Of a stretch of 5,321 nt of DNA, positions 1 to 5,321 are shown in pieces. The stretch comes from Brachyspira catarrhinii (GTDB taxonomy: Bacteria > Spirochaetota > Brachyspiria > Brachyspirales > Brachyspiraceae). The notes under the pieces are model-generated. The model had not been told where the DNA came from. It saw only the letters and a program-made list of their open reading frames with translations, and made no database searches. The position numbers and the translations under genes were made by a program. How positions within the stretch are numbered: position 1 is the stretch's first letter; every line of letters starts with the position of its first letter. Location: positions 1-5,321 of the forward strand of contig NZ_SJDU01000150.1 in NCBI RefSeq assembly GCF_005518285.1. Reading direction: 5' to 3'.

Positions 1-1
1 T

Positions 2-34
2 TATGAGTTTTATAGTAAGTATTATAAGGATTAA
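2..34 (+). CDS. Possible 3' end of an upstream gene (partial)
   Basis: The frame beginning at base 2 is open to a TAA at 32-34 and would encode the last ten residues YEFYSKYYKD of a gene that starts outside the window. If real, it ends 7 nt before the nrdG start, and the nrdG ribosome binding site lies inside its last codons, which matches the tight packing of the genes downstream. Ten residues are too few to identify a product. The composition (aromatic, lysine-rich) only fits the style of the neighbouring proteins. Frame 3 is also open, to a TAA at 36-38, so the choice of frame is a guess. Confidence 0.3.
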   Translation, partial: YEFYSKYYKD

Positions 35-41
35 TTAATAT

Positions 42-488
42 ATGAATATTATTCTTAATTCTCCATATATAAAAACTTCATTAGTTGATGGTCCTGGAAT
101 AAGAGGAGTGTTATTTCTACAGGGATGTGATTTAAAATGTCAGGCTTGCCATAATAAAAGTACATGGAATATTGAAGAGGGAAAAGTTTATGATGTTTTA
201 GAAGTAATAGAAATTTTAAAAATCAATGTTAGAAATAAAAAAATTACTATATCTGGCGGTGAACCTTTATTACAGAAAGATGCTTTATTATATATGTTTG
301 AGATAATAAAAGATTGGGATATATGTTTATATACAGGACATAATTTGGAAGATGTTCCTAAAAATATTTTGAAATATTTAAAGTATATAAAAGTGGGACA
401 TTTTATTGAAGAATTAAAAACTACTAAGATACCTTTTATTGGTTCCTCAAATCAGAAGTTTATAGTTTTAGGAGATTATTATGACTAA
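42..488 (+). CDS. nrdG: Anaerobic ribonucleotide reductase activating protein (radical SAM)
   Basis: NrdG is the cytoplasmic activase of class III ribonucleotide reductase. Its [4Fe-4S] cluster cleaves S-adenosylmethionine to a 5'-deoxyadenosyl radical, which abstracts hydrogen from the NrdD glycine. The 148-residue protein has family length (about 150-160). It shows the N-terminal VDGPGIR motif (15-21), the cluster-binding CX3CX2C motif (C29, C33, C36), the SAM-binding GGEP motif (72-75), YTG (97-99) and the family's C-terminal GSSNQ (134-138). The ATG at 42 is preceded by AAGGA at 26-30, 11 nt away, and the conserved region begins within the first 15 residues, so this start is sound. Its last 8 nt overlap nrdD, whose product is its substrate, so the two are presumably co-translated. 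The order nrdG-nrdD is the reverse of E. coli and T4. It looks intact and functional. Confidence 0.94.
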   Translation: MNIILNSPYIKTSLVDGPGIRGVLFLQGCDLKCQACHNKSTWNIEEGKVYDVLEVIEILKINVRNKKITISGGEPLLQKDALLYMFEIIKDWDICLYTGHNLEDVPKNILKYLKYIKVGHFIEELKTTKIPFIGSSNQKFIVLGDYYD

Positions 489-2205
489 ATTTAGTAATGA
501 AAATGCTGCAGAAAGATATAGCTATATTGGGCATATTTATAGAAAATCTGAAAGAATGCAGAAAGAAGAATGTTTGAATTTACTTTCTAAAGAATTATCT
601 GATTTGCATAGAAACGGATATATTCATATACATGATTTAGATGCTTATGGTTTAACATATAATTGTTTAGCTTTTAATATAGATAATTGTTTTCCTTATC
701 ATGAATATGAAGGATTATCTGATTATCGTAAAATATTGAAATTATTTAATTTTTATAGAGAATTATTTGTAAAAATTGGTAATGAGCAGTCTGGAGGCGA
801 AGCATTTGCTAACTTTGATATAGATACTGCTAAAATATTAACTAATTTAGGAGTAGAAAATAGTAAAGATAATCTGTCTTTAATTAAAGAATGCATATCA
901 GAGTTTATATATTGGTGTAATAATTGTCATGATAGAATGGGAATGGTTAATTACTATATTACATTAAATATTGGATTAGCTAATGATGAATATTCATATC
1001 AAATATGTGAAATTACAATAGATGCATTTAGTGAAATGCCAAGTGATGTCTTTAAGCCTAATATAGTTTTTAAGGTAAAAAGCGGGGTTAATTTAGAAAA
1101 AGACTCGCCTAACTATAATTTATTTATAAAGTCATTGATGTGTACTTCAAAAAAAATGATACCTACTTATTTATTATGTGATAGTAAACCTAATAAAGGT
1201 ATAGATCCTAAATTATTAAGTGTTATGGGATGCAGAACTAGAATTGTTGATAATATATTTGGAAAAGAAGGTTCTATAGGAAGAGGGAATATAGCTAATA
1301 TATCTGTAAATTTACCTAGATTAGCATTAGAGATTGTTAATGATAATAATATAATAGATGAAGATTCTAAATTTGAAGCTTTAAAATCAAAATGGCTTAC
1401 TATAGCAGAACAAGTTACGGAAATATTATTGGACAGATATAATAGGCTTAATAAATTAGATTCAAGCTTTTTTCCTACAAATAGTAAGTATAATTTATGG
1501 ATAGAAAATTTTGACATTGATAAAAATGTAGAGAATATATTCAGACATGGTACGCTTTCTATTGGTTTTATAGGATTATCGGAAACTATAGAAATTATTA
1601 CTGGTAATAAATTTTATTTAAATGATAAAGCTATGGATATGGCTTATAATTTTGTTAAATTTATGAGAGAATATACAGACAAATGTATAAAAAAATACAA
1701 TTTAAATTTTTCTTTATTAGCAACTAGCGGTGAATTAATAAGCGGAAGATTTTGTGATATTGATTCCAAATTATATGAACATAATGTATTGAAAAAGGGT
1801 TTTTACACTAATTCTTTTCATGTTGATGTTGATAGCTTAATTTCTGGTTTTGATAAAATAGATAAAGAAGCTCCATTTCATTTATTATCTAATGGCGGAT
1901 GTATAACATATATAGAACTTGGAGAAGTTCCTATTGGAAATCATATGGCTTTAGAGGAATATATTAATTATGCTTTGAATGCAGGTATACATTATTTAGG
2001 TTTTAATTTTCCTTTAGATATTTGTAATATGTGTGGTTCCAGAGGTATATTTGATAAATGTGATGAATGCGGAAGTGATGATATAAAAAAAATAAGACGT
2101 GTTAGCGGGTATTTAGAGATTTTAGATCAGTTTACTAATGGTAAATATCTTGAAGCTAAAAAAAGGGATGTAAATTACTATGATAATAGCCATAGAAGGA
2201 GTTGA
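481..2205 (+). CDS. nrdD: Anaerobic (class III) ribonucleoside-triphosphate reductase, short form without ATP-cone
   Basis: NrdD reduces ribonucleoside triphosphates to dNTPs without oxygen, using a stable glycyl radical and a transient cysteine thiyl radical. In its 574 residues I see HIHDLD (49-54); C62 in YNCLAF, probably the partner cysteine; the thiyl-radical cysteine C251 in MGCRT; GRGN (267-270); a conserved HGTLSIGFIGL block; E418 in the TSGE...SGRF segment; the zinc site CX2C-X8-CX2C (C515, C518, C527, C530); and the glycyl-radical motif RVSGYL with G543, followed by the usual tail of about 31 residues. RVSGYL has serine where E. coli has cysteine (RVCGYL). E418 seems to match the active-site glutamate of formate-using enzymes; this is an inference. 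The catalytic domain starts at once, with no N-terminal ATP-cone (about 90 residues), so allosteric dATP shut-off through that domain is absent, as in phage T4 NrdD (605 residues). The start ATG has AGGAG at 470-474, 6 nt upstream. The end overlaps the next gene by 26 nt. Confidence 0.96.
   Translation: MTKFSNENAAERYSYIGHIYRKSERMQKEECLNLLSKELSDLHRNGYIHIHDLDAYGLTYNCLAFNIDNCFPYHEYEGLSDYRKILKLFNFYRELFVKIGNEQSGGEAFANFDIDTAKILTNLGVENSKDNLSLIKECISEFIYWCNNCHDRMGMVNYYITLNIGLANDEYSYQICEITIDAFSEMPSDVFKPNIVFKVKSGVNLEKDSPNYNLFIKSLMCTSKKMIPTYLLCDSKPNKGIDPKLLSVMGCRTRIVDNIFGKEGSIGRGNIANISVNLPRLALEIVNDNNIIDEDSKFEALKSKWLTIAEQVTEILLDRYNRLNKLDSSFFPTNSKYNLWIENFDIDKNVENIFRHGTLSIGFIGLSETIEIITGNKFYLNDKAMDMAYNFVKFMREYTDKCIKKYNLNFSLLATSGELISGRFCDIDSKLYEHNVLKKGFYTNSFHVDVDSLISGFDKIDKEAPFHLLSNGGCITYIELGEVPIGNHMALEEYINYALNAGIHYLGFNFPLDICNMCGSRGIFDKCDECGSDDIKKIRRVSGYLEILDQFTNGKYLEAKKRDVNYYDNSHRRS
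2162..2168 (+). promoter_or_regulatory. Ribosome binding site of the kinase gene, inside nrdD
   Basis: AAAGGGA lies 11 nt before the ATG at 2180, within the last codons of nrdD. An earlier in-frame ATG at 2168 is followed directly by TAA, so 2180 is the first usable start. The site means that translation of the kinase begins inside the nrdD reading frame. Confidence 0.55.
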
Positions 2206-2764
2206 TGGAGTTGGTAAAACTACTATATCAAAATTAGTAGCTGATAAATTGAATTTCATTTTTGCAGAAAAACCTTTACATTATTTATTAGATGATAGGG
2301 ATAAGGAATATACAAATTATATTAAATTAAGAGATTTTTTTAATAATAATGAAGATAGAAATTTATCAGCTTGGTTTTACGGTTTGAATTATATGTTAAT
2401 ATCAAATATTTTTAAAGGTAAAAATATTGTAACTGACAGATATTTAATTTCTATGTATGCTTTAAGTTTTTCAGATTATAATATTGATATATATGATTTA
2501 ATTGTAAAAAAAATTGAGCTTCCTTTTCTTACTGTTATATTAAAGGCTTCTAAGGAAATTGTATATAATCGTTTGATATTAAGAAATCCTATTGATAAAG
2601 ATGTATATAAATTAAATAATATTGATAATTTTTATAAAAAGTCGTATGAATGTATAAATAGATATAATTTAAATCATATAATTATTGATACATCTAATTT
2701 AGATAAAGAAACAATTACTAATATTATTATTAATAAATATTTTGAAATGTTGGAGATTATATAG
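2180..2764 (+). CDS. tmk: Thymidylate kinase-like deoxynucleoside monophosphate kinase
   Basis: This 194-residue cytoplasmic P-loop kinase most likely phosphorylates dTMP to dTDP with ATP. The N-terminus is a textbook Tmk Walker A: EGVDGVGKTT at residues 6-15, with K13 and T14 as phosphate-binding residues. TDRY at 85-88 matches the DRY motif of the Tmk/deoxynucleoside kinase superfamily, and the arginines R131 and R135 sit where the LID region is expected. The length is slightly under the usual 200-215 residues. Motifs outside the P-loop and DRY are weak, so a broader dNMP or deoxynucleoside kinase activity is possible, and the symbol is a best family assignment. The gene overlaps nrdD by 26 nt in another frame, so the start of the P-loop is encoded within the nrdD tail codons. 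This argues for joint expression with the reductase, whose product pathway it continues. It ends in TAG, 6 nt before the next gene, which lies in the same frame. Confidence 0.82.
   Translation: MIIAIEGVDGVGKTTISKLVADKLNFIFAEKPLHYLLDDRDKEYTNYIKLRDFFNNNEDRNLSAWFYGLNYMLISNIFKGKNIVTDRYLISMYALSFSDYNIDIYDLIVKKIELPFLTVILKASKEIVYNRLILRNPIDKDVYKLNNIDNFYKKSYECINRYNLNHIIIDTSNLDKETITNIIINKYFEMLEII
2752..2755 (+). promoter_or_regulatory. Weak, distant ribosome binding site of the LRR gene
   Basis: GGAG here is the only Shine-Dalgarno-like match ahead of the ATG at 2771. It is 15 nt away, longer than for the other genes in the window. The TAG at 2762 in the same frame rules out an earlier start, and the next ATG (2786) has a GGA only 1 nt away. 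Initiation may depend on ribosomes ending the kinase gene, whose stop is 6 nt upstream. Confidence 0.35.
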
Positions 2765-2770
2765 ATAAAA

Positions 2771-4420
2771 ATGTTAAGTTTGGAAATGAAATATACAGCT
2801 TTATATTGGGCTATGGGATTTGAAGAAGACGAAGAAGATATATTTATAAAATATTATAATAATAAATATAAAATAATAATATTTGCAGAAAAAGCGTATA
2901 TTGATTACGGTGATAAAATATATATTGATAATTCTCATATAGCTTCTATATTAGAACATGAGGATTTGGTTATTTTGGAATGCGTAAATAGATTGCTGGA
3001 TAGAGGGGTAAGTCCTGAAGAGATTGTAATTACAAAAGAAATAGGTGAGCCCAATATTATATATAGAGATACAGCAATATTTTGTGAGGCTTGGCAAAAA
3101 TATAATGATGATTTTTCATATAATAAATATTTATATAATGTAAAATATACGTCATTATTAGCATCTGGAATTATAGATGTAAAAAATGTGATTATCAAAA
3201 ATAATAAAAAATATTATCATGGATTATTTGAGGATTACTCTGATTTTTATAATCCAAATCTTATAAGTAAATATTTTATTGAGGCAGATGATGATTTTAT
3301 TATAAATAATAATGAACTTATAAAATATAATGGCAAATCAGAAAAGGTTATTGTACCAGAAGGCATAGAAACTTTATCGGCTAATTGTTTTTGGAATAAT
3401 CAATATGTGAAAGAAATAGTTCTGCCTTCATCTTTAAAAATTTTGGGTGGAGATAGTTTCTATTTCTGTAAAAATTTAAGAAAAATAAATATACCTAAAA
3501 ATGTATTTTTAATTGGAAATAATCCTTTTGCTGCTTGCAATAATTTAGAAATTATAGAAAATGAGAGTATTAATTTTATTTTGATAGACAGAGTATTATA
3601 TACTAAAGATATGACCAGAATAATTTATTATCCTATGAATAAAAAAGATGAAAGTTATAATATATTGGATAATACAAAATATATTGGAAAGCATTCATTT
3701 TATAATAATATTTATCTGAAAAAAATTAATGTACCAAATTCTGTTTTGCATTTTGAAAATAATCCTTTTTCCGATTGCATTAATTTATCTGATGTAGTTT
3801 TTAATACTAAAAGCTATTTTAATGATAAAGGGGTTATTTATAATAGATTTATGACTATGATAGTTTCCGTACTGCAAAATGCAGATTTAGAAAATTATGT
3901 TATTCCAGAATCGGTTAAGTATATAGGAAGAAATTCTTTTTGGAATTGTAAAAATATAAAAAATCTTACGATATCTAAAAATATCATTAAGATTGGATAT
4001 AATCCATTTGCTGGATGTTCAAATATTAATATTTTTTCTGATAATCCTAGGTTTGTTATTGAAGATGGAATGCTGTTAAATGAAGCAAGAGATGAATTAA
4101 TATGCTGTCCTAATAATGCAGCAAAAACTTTAAAAGAAATACCAAAAACTATAACAAAATTGAATGCTAGAGCTTTTAGCTGCTGCAGTGATTTAAAAGA
4201 TATAATACTGCATGAAGGAATAAAATTAATAGATAAAAGTGTATTTACATTATGTTCAAATATTGAAAAAATTTATGTTCCTGATTCAGTTGAATATATT
4301 AATGAATGGGCTTTTGCAGGTACTGATAAATTAAAAGAAATTTCAATTAGTAAAAATACAATTCTTCATAAAAATGCTTTAGTAGGCTGCAATGCCGATA
4401 TCATAATAAGGGATAATTAA
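2771..4420 (+). CDS. BspA-type leucine-rich repeat (LRR_5) protein with a restriction/methylase-like N-terminal domain
   Basis: The 549-residue protein has two parts. From about residue 176 it is a BspA/LRR_5 solenoid: a lead-in (FIINNNELIKYNG) and then 23-residue units of the pattern IxIPxxVxxIGxxxFxxCxxLxx at 193, 216, 239, 296, 319, 376, 399, 456, 478, 501 and 524, broken by three 34-residue spacers. Such domains bind proteins or other ligands. There is no signal peptide, transmembrane segment or anchor, so unlike classical surface BspA proteins it should stay in the cytoplasm. Residues about 22-92 (IDYGDKI, then VILECVNRLLDRGVSPEEIVI at 67-87) look, from memory, like the front domain of some N6-adenine methylase/type I-like restriction proteins. 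I see no clear ExK nuclease motif, only FCEAW at 104-108. The stop overlaps the methyltransferase start by 1 nt (TAATG), so the two are coupled. The LRR fold is secure; the role is unknown. A partner or specificity factor for the methyltransferase, or an independent decoy or defence protein, are both possible. Confidence 0.88.
   Translation: MLSLEMKYTALYWAMGFEEDEEDIFIKYYNNKYKIIIFAEKAYIDYGDKIYIDNSHIASILEHEDLVILECVNRLLDRGVSPEEIVITKEIGEPNIIYRDTAIFCEAWQKYNDDFSYNKYLYNVKYTSLLASGIIDVKNVIIKNNKKYYHGLFEDYSDFYNPNLISKYFIEADDDFIINNNELIKYNGKSEKVIVPEGIETLSANCFWNNQYVKEIVLPSSLKILGGDSFYFCKNLRKINIPKNVFLIGNNPFAACNNLEIIENESINFILIDRVLYTKDMTRIIYYPMNKKDESYNILDNTKYIGKHSFYNNIYLKKINVPNSVLHFENNPFSDCINLSDVVFNTKSYFNDKGVIYNRFMTMIVSVLQNADLENYVIPESVKYIGRNSFWNCKNIKNLTISKNIIKIGYNPFAGCSNINIFSDNPRFVIEDGMLLNEARDELICCPNNAAKTLKEIPKTITKLNARAFSCCSDLKDIILHEGIKLIDKSVFTLCSNIEKIYVPDSVEYINEWAFAGTDKLKEISISKNTILHKNALVGCNADIIIRDN
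3416..4135 (+). repeat. Three tandem 80-residue (240-bp) super-repeats within the LRR domain
   Basis: Residues 216-295, 296-375 and 376-455 of the LRR protein are three units of exactly 80 residues. Each is built as a 23-residue LRR, a second 23-residue LRR and a 34-residue spacer. Landmarks recur with a spacing of exactly 80: SF at 229, 309 and 389; NPF at 251, 331 and 411; and the cysteine three residues after NPF at 256, 336 and 416. The unit boundaries are 3416, 3656 and 3896. The similarity is clear in protein but much decayed at DNA level, so this is an old duplication under selection for fold, not a recent expansion. Confidence 0.85.
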
Positions 4421-5262
4421 TGAAAGATAATATTATTTTTGAAGCAGATAATCTTGAAGCATTAAAAGAGTTAATAAATATGGGATTAGAAGAAAAAATA
4501 GATGTTATACCTATAGATCCTCCATATAATACAAATATAGATTATATCAATTATATTGATAGTTTTGAGGGAGATAGTTTTATATCATTTATGAATATGC
4601 GTATTGAGCTTGCATATAAATTGTTATCCCCTAATGGAGTTATGTTTATACATATAGATGATAATGAAGTATTCAATTTAAATATTTTATGTAAAAAAAT
4701 ATTTGGCATTGAAAATGTAAAATTAATTATTTGGAAAAAAAATGAAGAAATATTTGATTTTAATAAAAAAGAGTATAAAAAAGTTCATAATATAAATGTT
4801 ATACATGAATATGTAATAGTATGTTTTAAAAATTTTAATTCTACTAATCTGAATTATATAAAACAATTAAAATTAGATAATAGTGGAAAATTAATTGAAA
4901 GTTATGCTCCATTAACATCAATTTTAGAGTTCTTGGGAAGTAATTTTTCAGCTAAAGAAGAATTATATGAAATTTTTGATGGAAAAGAGGTTTTTAGAAC
5001 ACCTAAACCTGTTAAACTTATTAAAGAATTTATAAGAAGTGCAAGCAGTAAAAATTCTTTAGTTTTAGATTTTTTTGCTGGAAGTGGTACAACAGGACAA
5101 GCTTGTATGGAATTAAATAAAGAAGATAATGGAAATAGAAAATTTATACTAGTTAACAATATTGAAAATAATATATGTAAAACAGTACTCATTCCTAGAA
5201 TAAATAAAGTTATAGAAAAATTTGGTTTTAATGAAACTTTCAGGTTTATATCTTTATATTGA
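4420..5262 (+). CDS. DNA N6-adenine methyltransferase, beta class (type III Mod-like), compact
   Basis: The 280-residue enzyme should transfer a methyl group from S-adenosylmethionine to N6 of adenine in a specific DNA site. Motif IV, DPPY, is at 33-36 in IDPPYNT. Then come an FM..R.ELA..LL..NGV..IHIDDNE block (58-83), IFG (94-96), HEYVIV (129-134), TPKPVKLI (194-201) and the SAM-binding motif I, LDFFAGSGTTGQA (216-228). Motif IV before motif I defines the beta class, and the intervening signatures are those of type III Mod and related proteins. Mod subunits are usually around 600 residues; here the N-terminal extension is missing and the target-recognition stretch between HEYV and TPKP is only about 60 residues. 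The specificity cannot be predicted. The ATG has AAGGGA at 4408-4413, 6 nt upstream, and overlaps the previous stop. No res-type nuclease follows within the window, so it may be an orphan, phage-style methylase. Confidence 0.92.
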   Translation: MKDNIIFEADNLEALKELINMGLEEKIDVIPIDPPYNTNIDYINYIDSFEGDSFISFMNMRIELAYKLLSPNGVMFIHIDDNEVFNLNILCKKIFGIENVKLIIWKKNEEIFDFNKKEYKKVHNINVIHEYVIVCFKNFNSTNLNYIKQLKLDNSGKLIESYAPLTSILEFLGSNFSAKEELYEIFDGKEVFRTPKPVKLIKEFIRSASSKNSLVLDFFAGSGTTGQACMELNKEDNGNRKFILVNNIENNICKTVLIPRINKVIEKFGFNETFRFISLY

Positions 5263-5276
5263 ATTATATAAAATTA

Positions 5277-5306
5277 CAGGGTATTAGCATTAAAACTAAT
5301 ACCCTG
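5277..5306. terminator. Stem-loop terminator after the operon, possibly bidirectional
   Basis: A perfect 11-bp inverted repeat, CAGGGTATTAG (5277-5287) and CTAATACCCTG (5296-5306), encloses an 8-nt loop and starts 14 nt after the methyltransferase stop. On the plus strand the tail is CATTGTATAT, with no proper T-run. On the minus strand the hairpin is followed by TAATTTTATATAATT, which is more T-rich. It therefore probably ends this operon, and perhaps also a convergent gene coming from the right. Confidence 0.7.
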
Positions 5307-5321
5307 CATTGTATATGGGAT

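Noticed and set aside
11..16. TATAGT as a possible -10 promoter box before nrdG
   Set aside because: In DNA this AT-rich such hexamers are common, and no -35 element can be assessed so close to the window edge.
3..38. Small frame MSFIVSIIRIN ending just before nrdG
   Set aside because: Eleven codons with no visible ribosome binding site in the two bases upstream; not supportable as a leader peptide.
1167..1517. Minus-strand open frame of 116 codons inside nrdD
   Set aside because: It lies wholly opposite a strongly conserved catalytic gene, shows no recognisable motif, and such frames are expected opposite AT-rich coding DNA.
2203..2217. TGA read as tryptophan (code 4), suggested by low GC and TGATGG at the nrdD end
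   Set aside because: TGA closes nrdD exactly where the family's tail should end, TGA also ends the methyltransferase, and tryptophan is TGG inside the genes.
2935..3198. Minus-strand open frame of 87 codons inside the LRR gene
   Set aside because: It is opposite the N-terminal domain of the LRR protein and has no family features; a shadow frame.
3193..4420. Surface adhesin role for the BspA-type repeats
   Set aside because: There is no signal peptide, lipobox, transmembrane segment or cell-wall anchor, so the repeats alone do not support export.
4902..5192. Minus-strand open frame of 96 codons inside the methyltransferase gene
   Set aside because: It is antisense to motif I and the TPKP block of a well-supported enzyme; a hydrophobic shadow frame without its own evidence.

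Overview
The window is one tightly packed block of plus-strand genes in very AT-rich DNA. Third codon positions are almost always A or T, and arginine is mostly AGA. TGA is used as a stop and tryptophan is TGG, so the standard bacterial code (table 11) fits and a mycoplasma-type code does not. Two oxygen-sensitive glycyl-radical/radical-SAM enzymes point to an anaerobe or a phage of one. The base composition and the BspA-type leucine-rich repeat protein would suit Brachyspira, Fusobacterium or a low-GC Clostridium. I cannot fix the genus from sequence alone.

Layout, left to right: a probable last few codons of an upstream gene (2-34); nrdG, the class III ribonucleotide reductase activase (42-488); nrdD, the anaerobic ribonucleotide reductase without an ATP-cone (481-2205); a thymidylate-kinase-like dNMP kinase (2180-2764); a 549-residue protein with an N-terminal domain that I think resembles the front end of certain N6-adenine methylase/restriction proteins, followed by BspA-type (LRR_5) repeats in an 80-residue super-repeat (2771-4420); a compact beta-class DNA adenine methyltransferase of the type III Mod kind (4420-5262); and a perfect 11-bp stem-loop that closes the block (5277-5306). 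Junctions are overlaps of 8, 26 and 1 nt or a gap of 6 nt, so this looks like one operon with translational coupling. No promoter can be assigned; it probably lies upstream of the window.

The first three genes form a dNTP-supply pathway: NrdG installs the glycyl radical on NrdD, NrdD reduces ribonucleotides, and the kinase phosphorylates a deoxynucleoside monophosphate, most likely dTMP. A short RNR with no ATP-cone, beside a dNMP kinase and an orphan-looking DNA methyltransferase, resembles the early/metabolic module of a phage or prophage. No integrase, structural, replication or lysis gene is in view, so phage origin is an inference. The unexplained member is the LRR protein, which lacks a signal peptide and is translationally linked to the DNA methyltransferase. 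That pair is the best candidate here for something undescribed.
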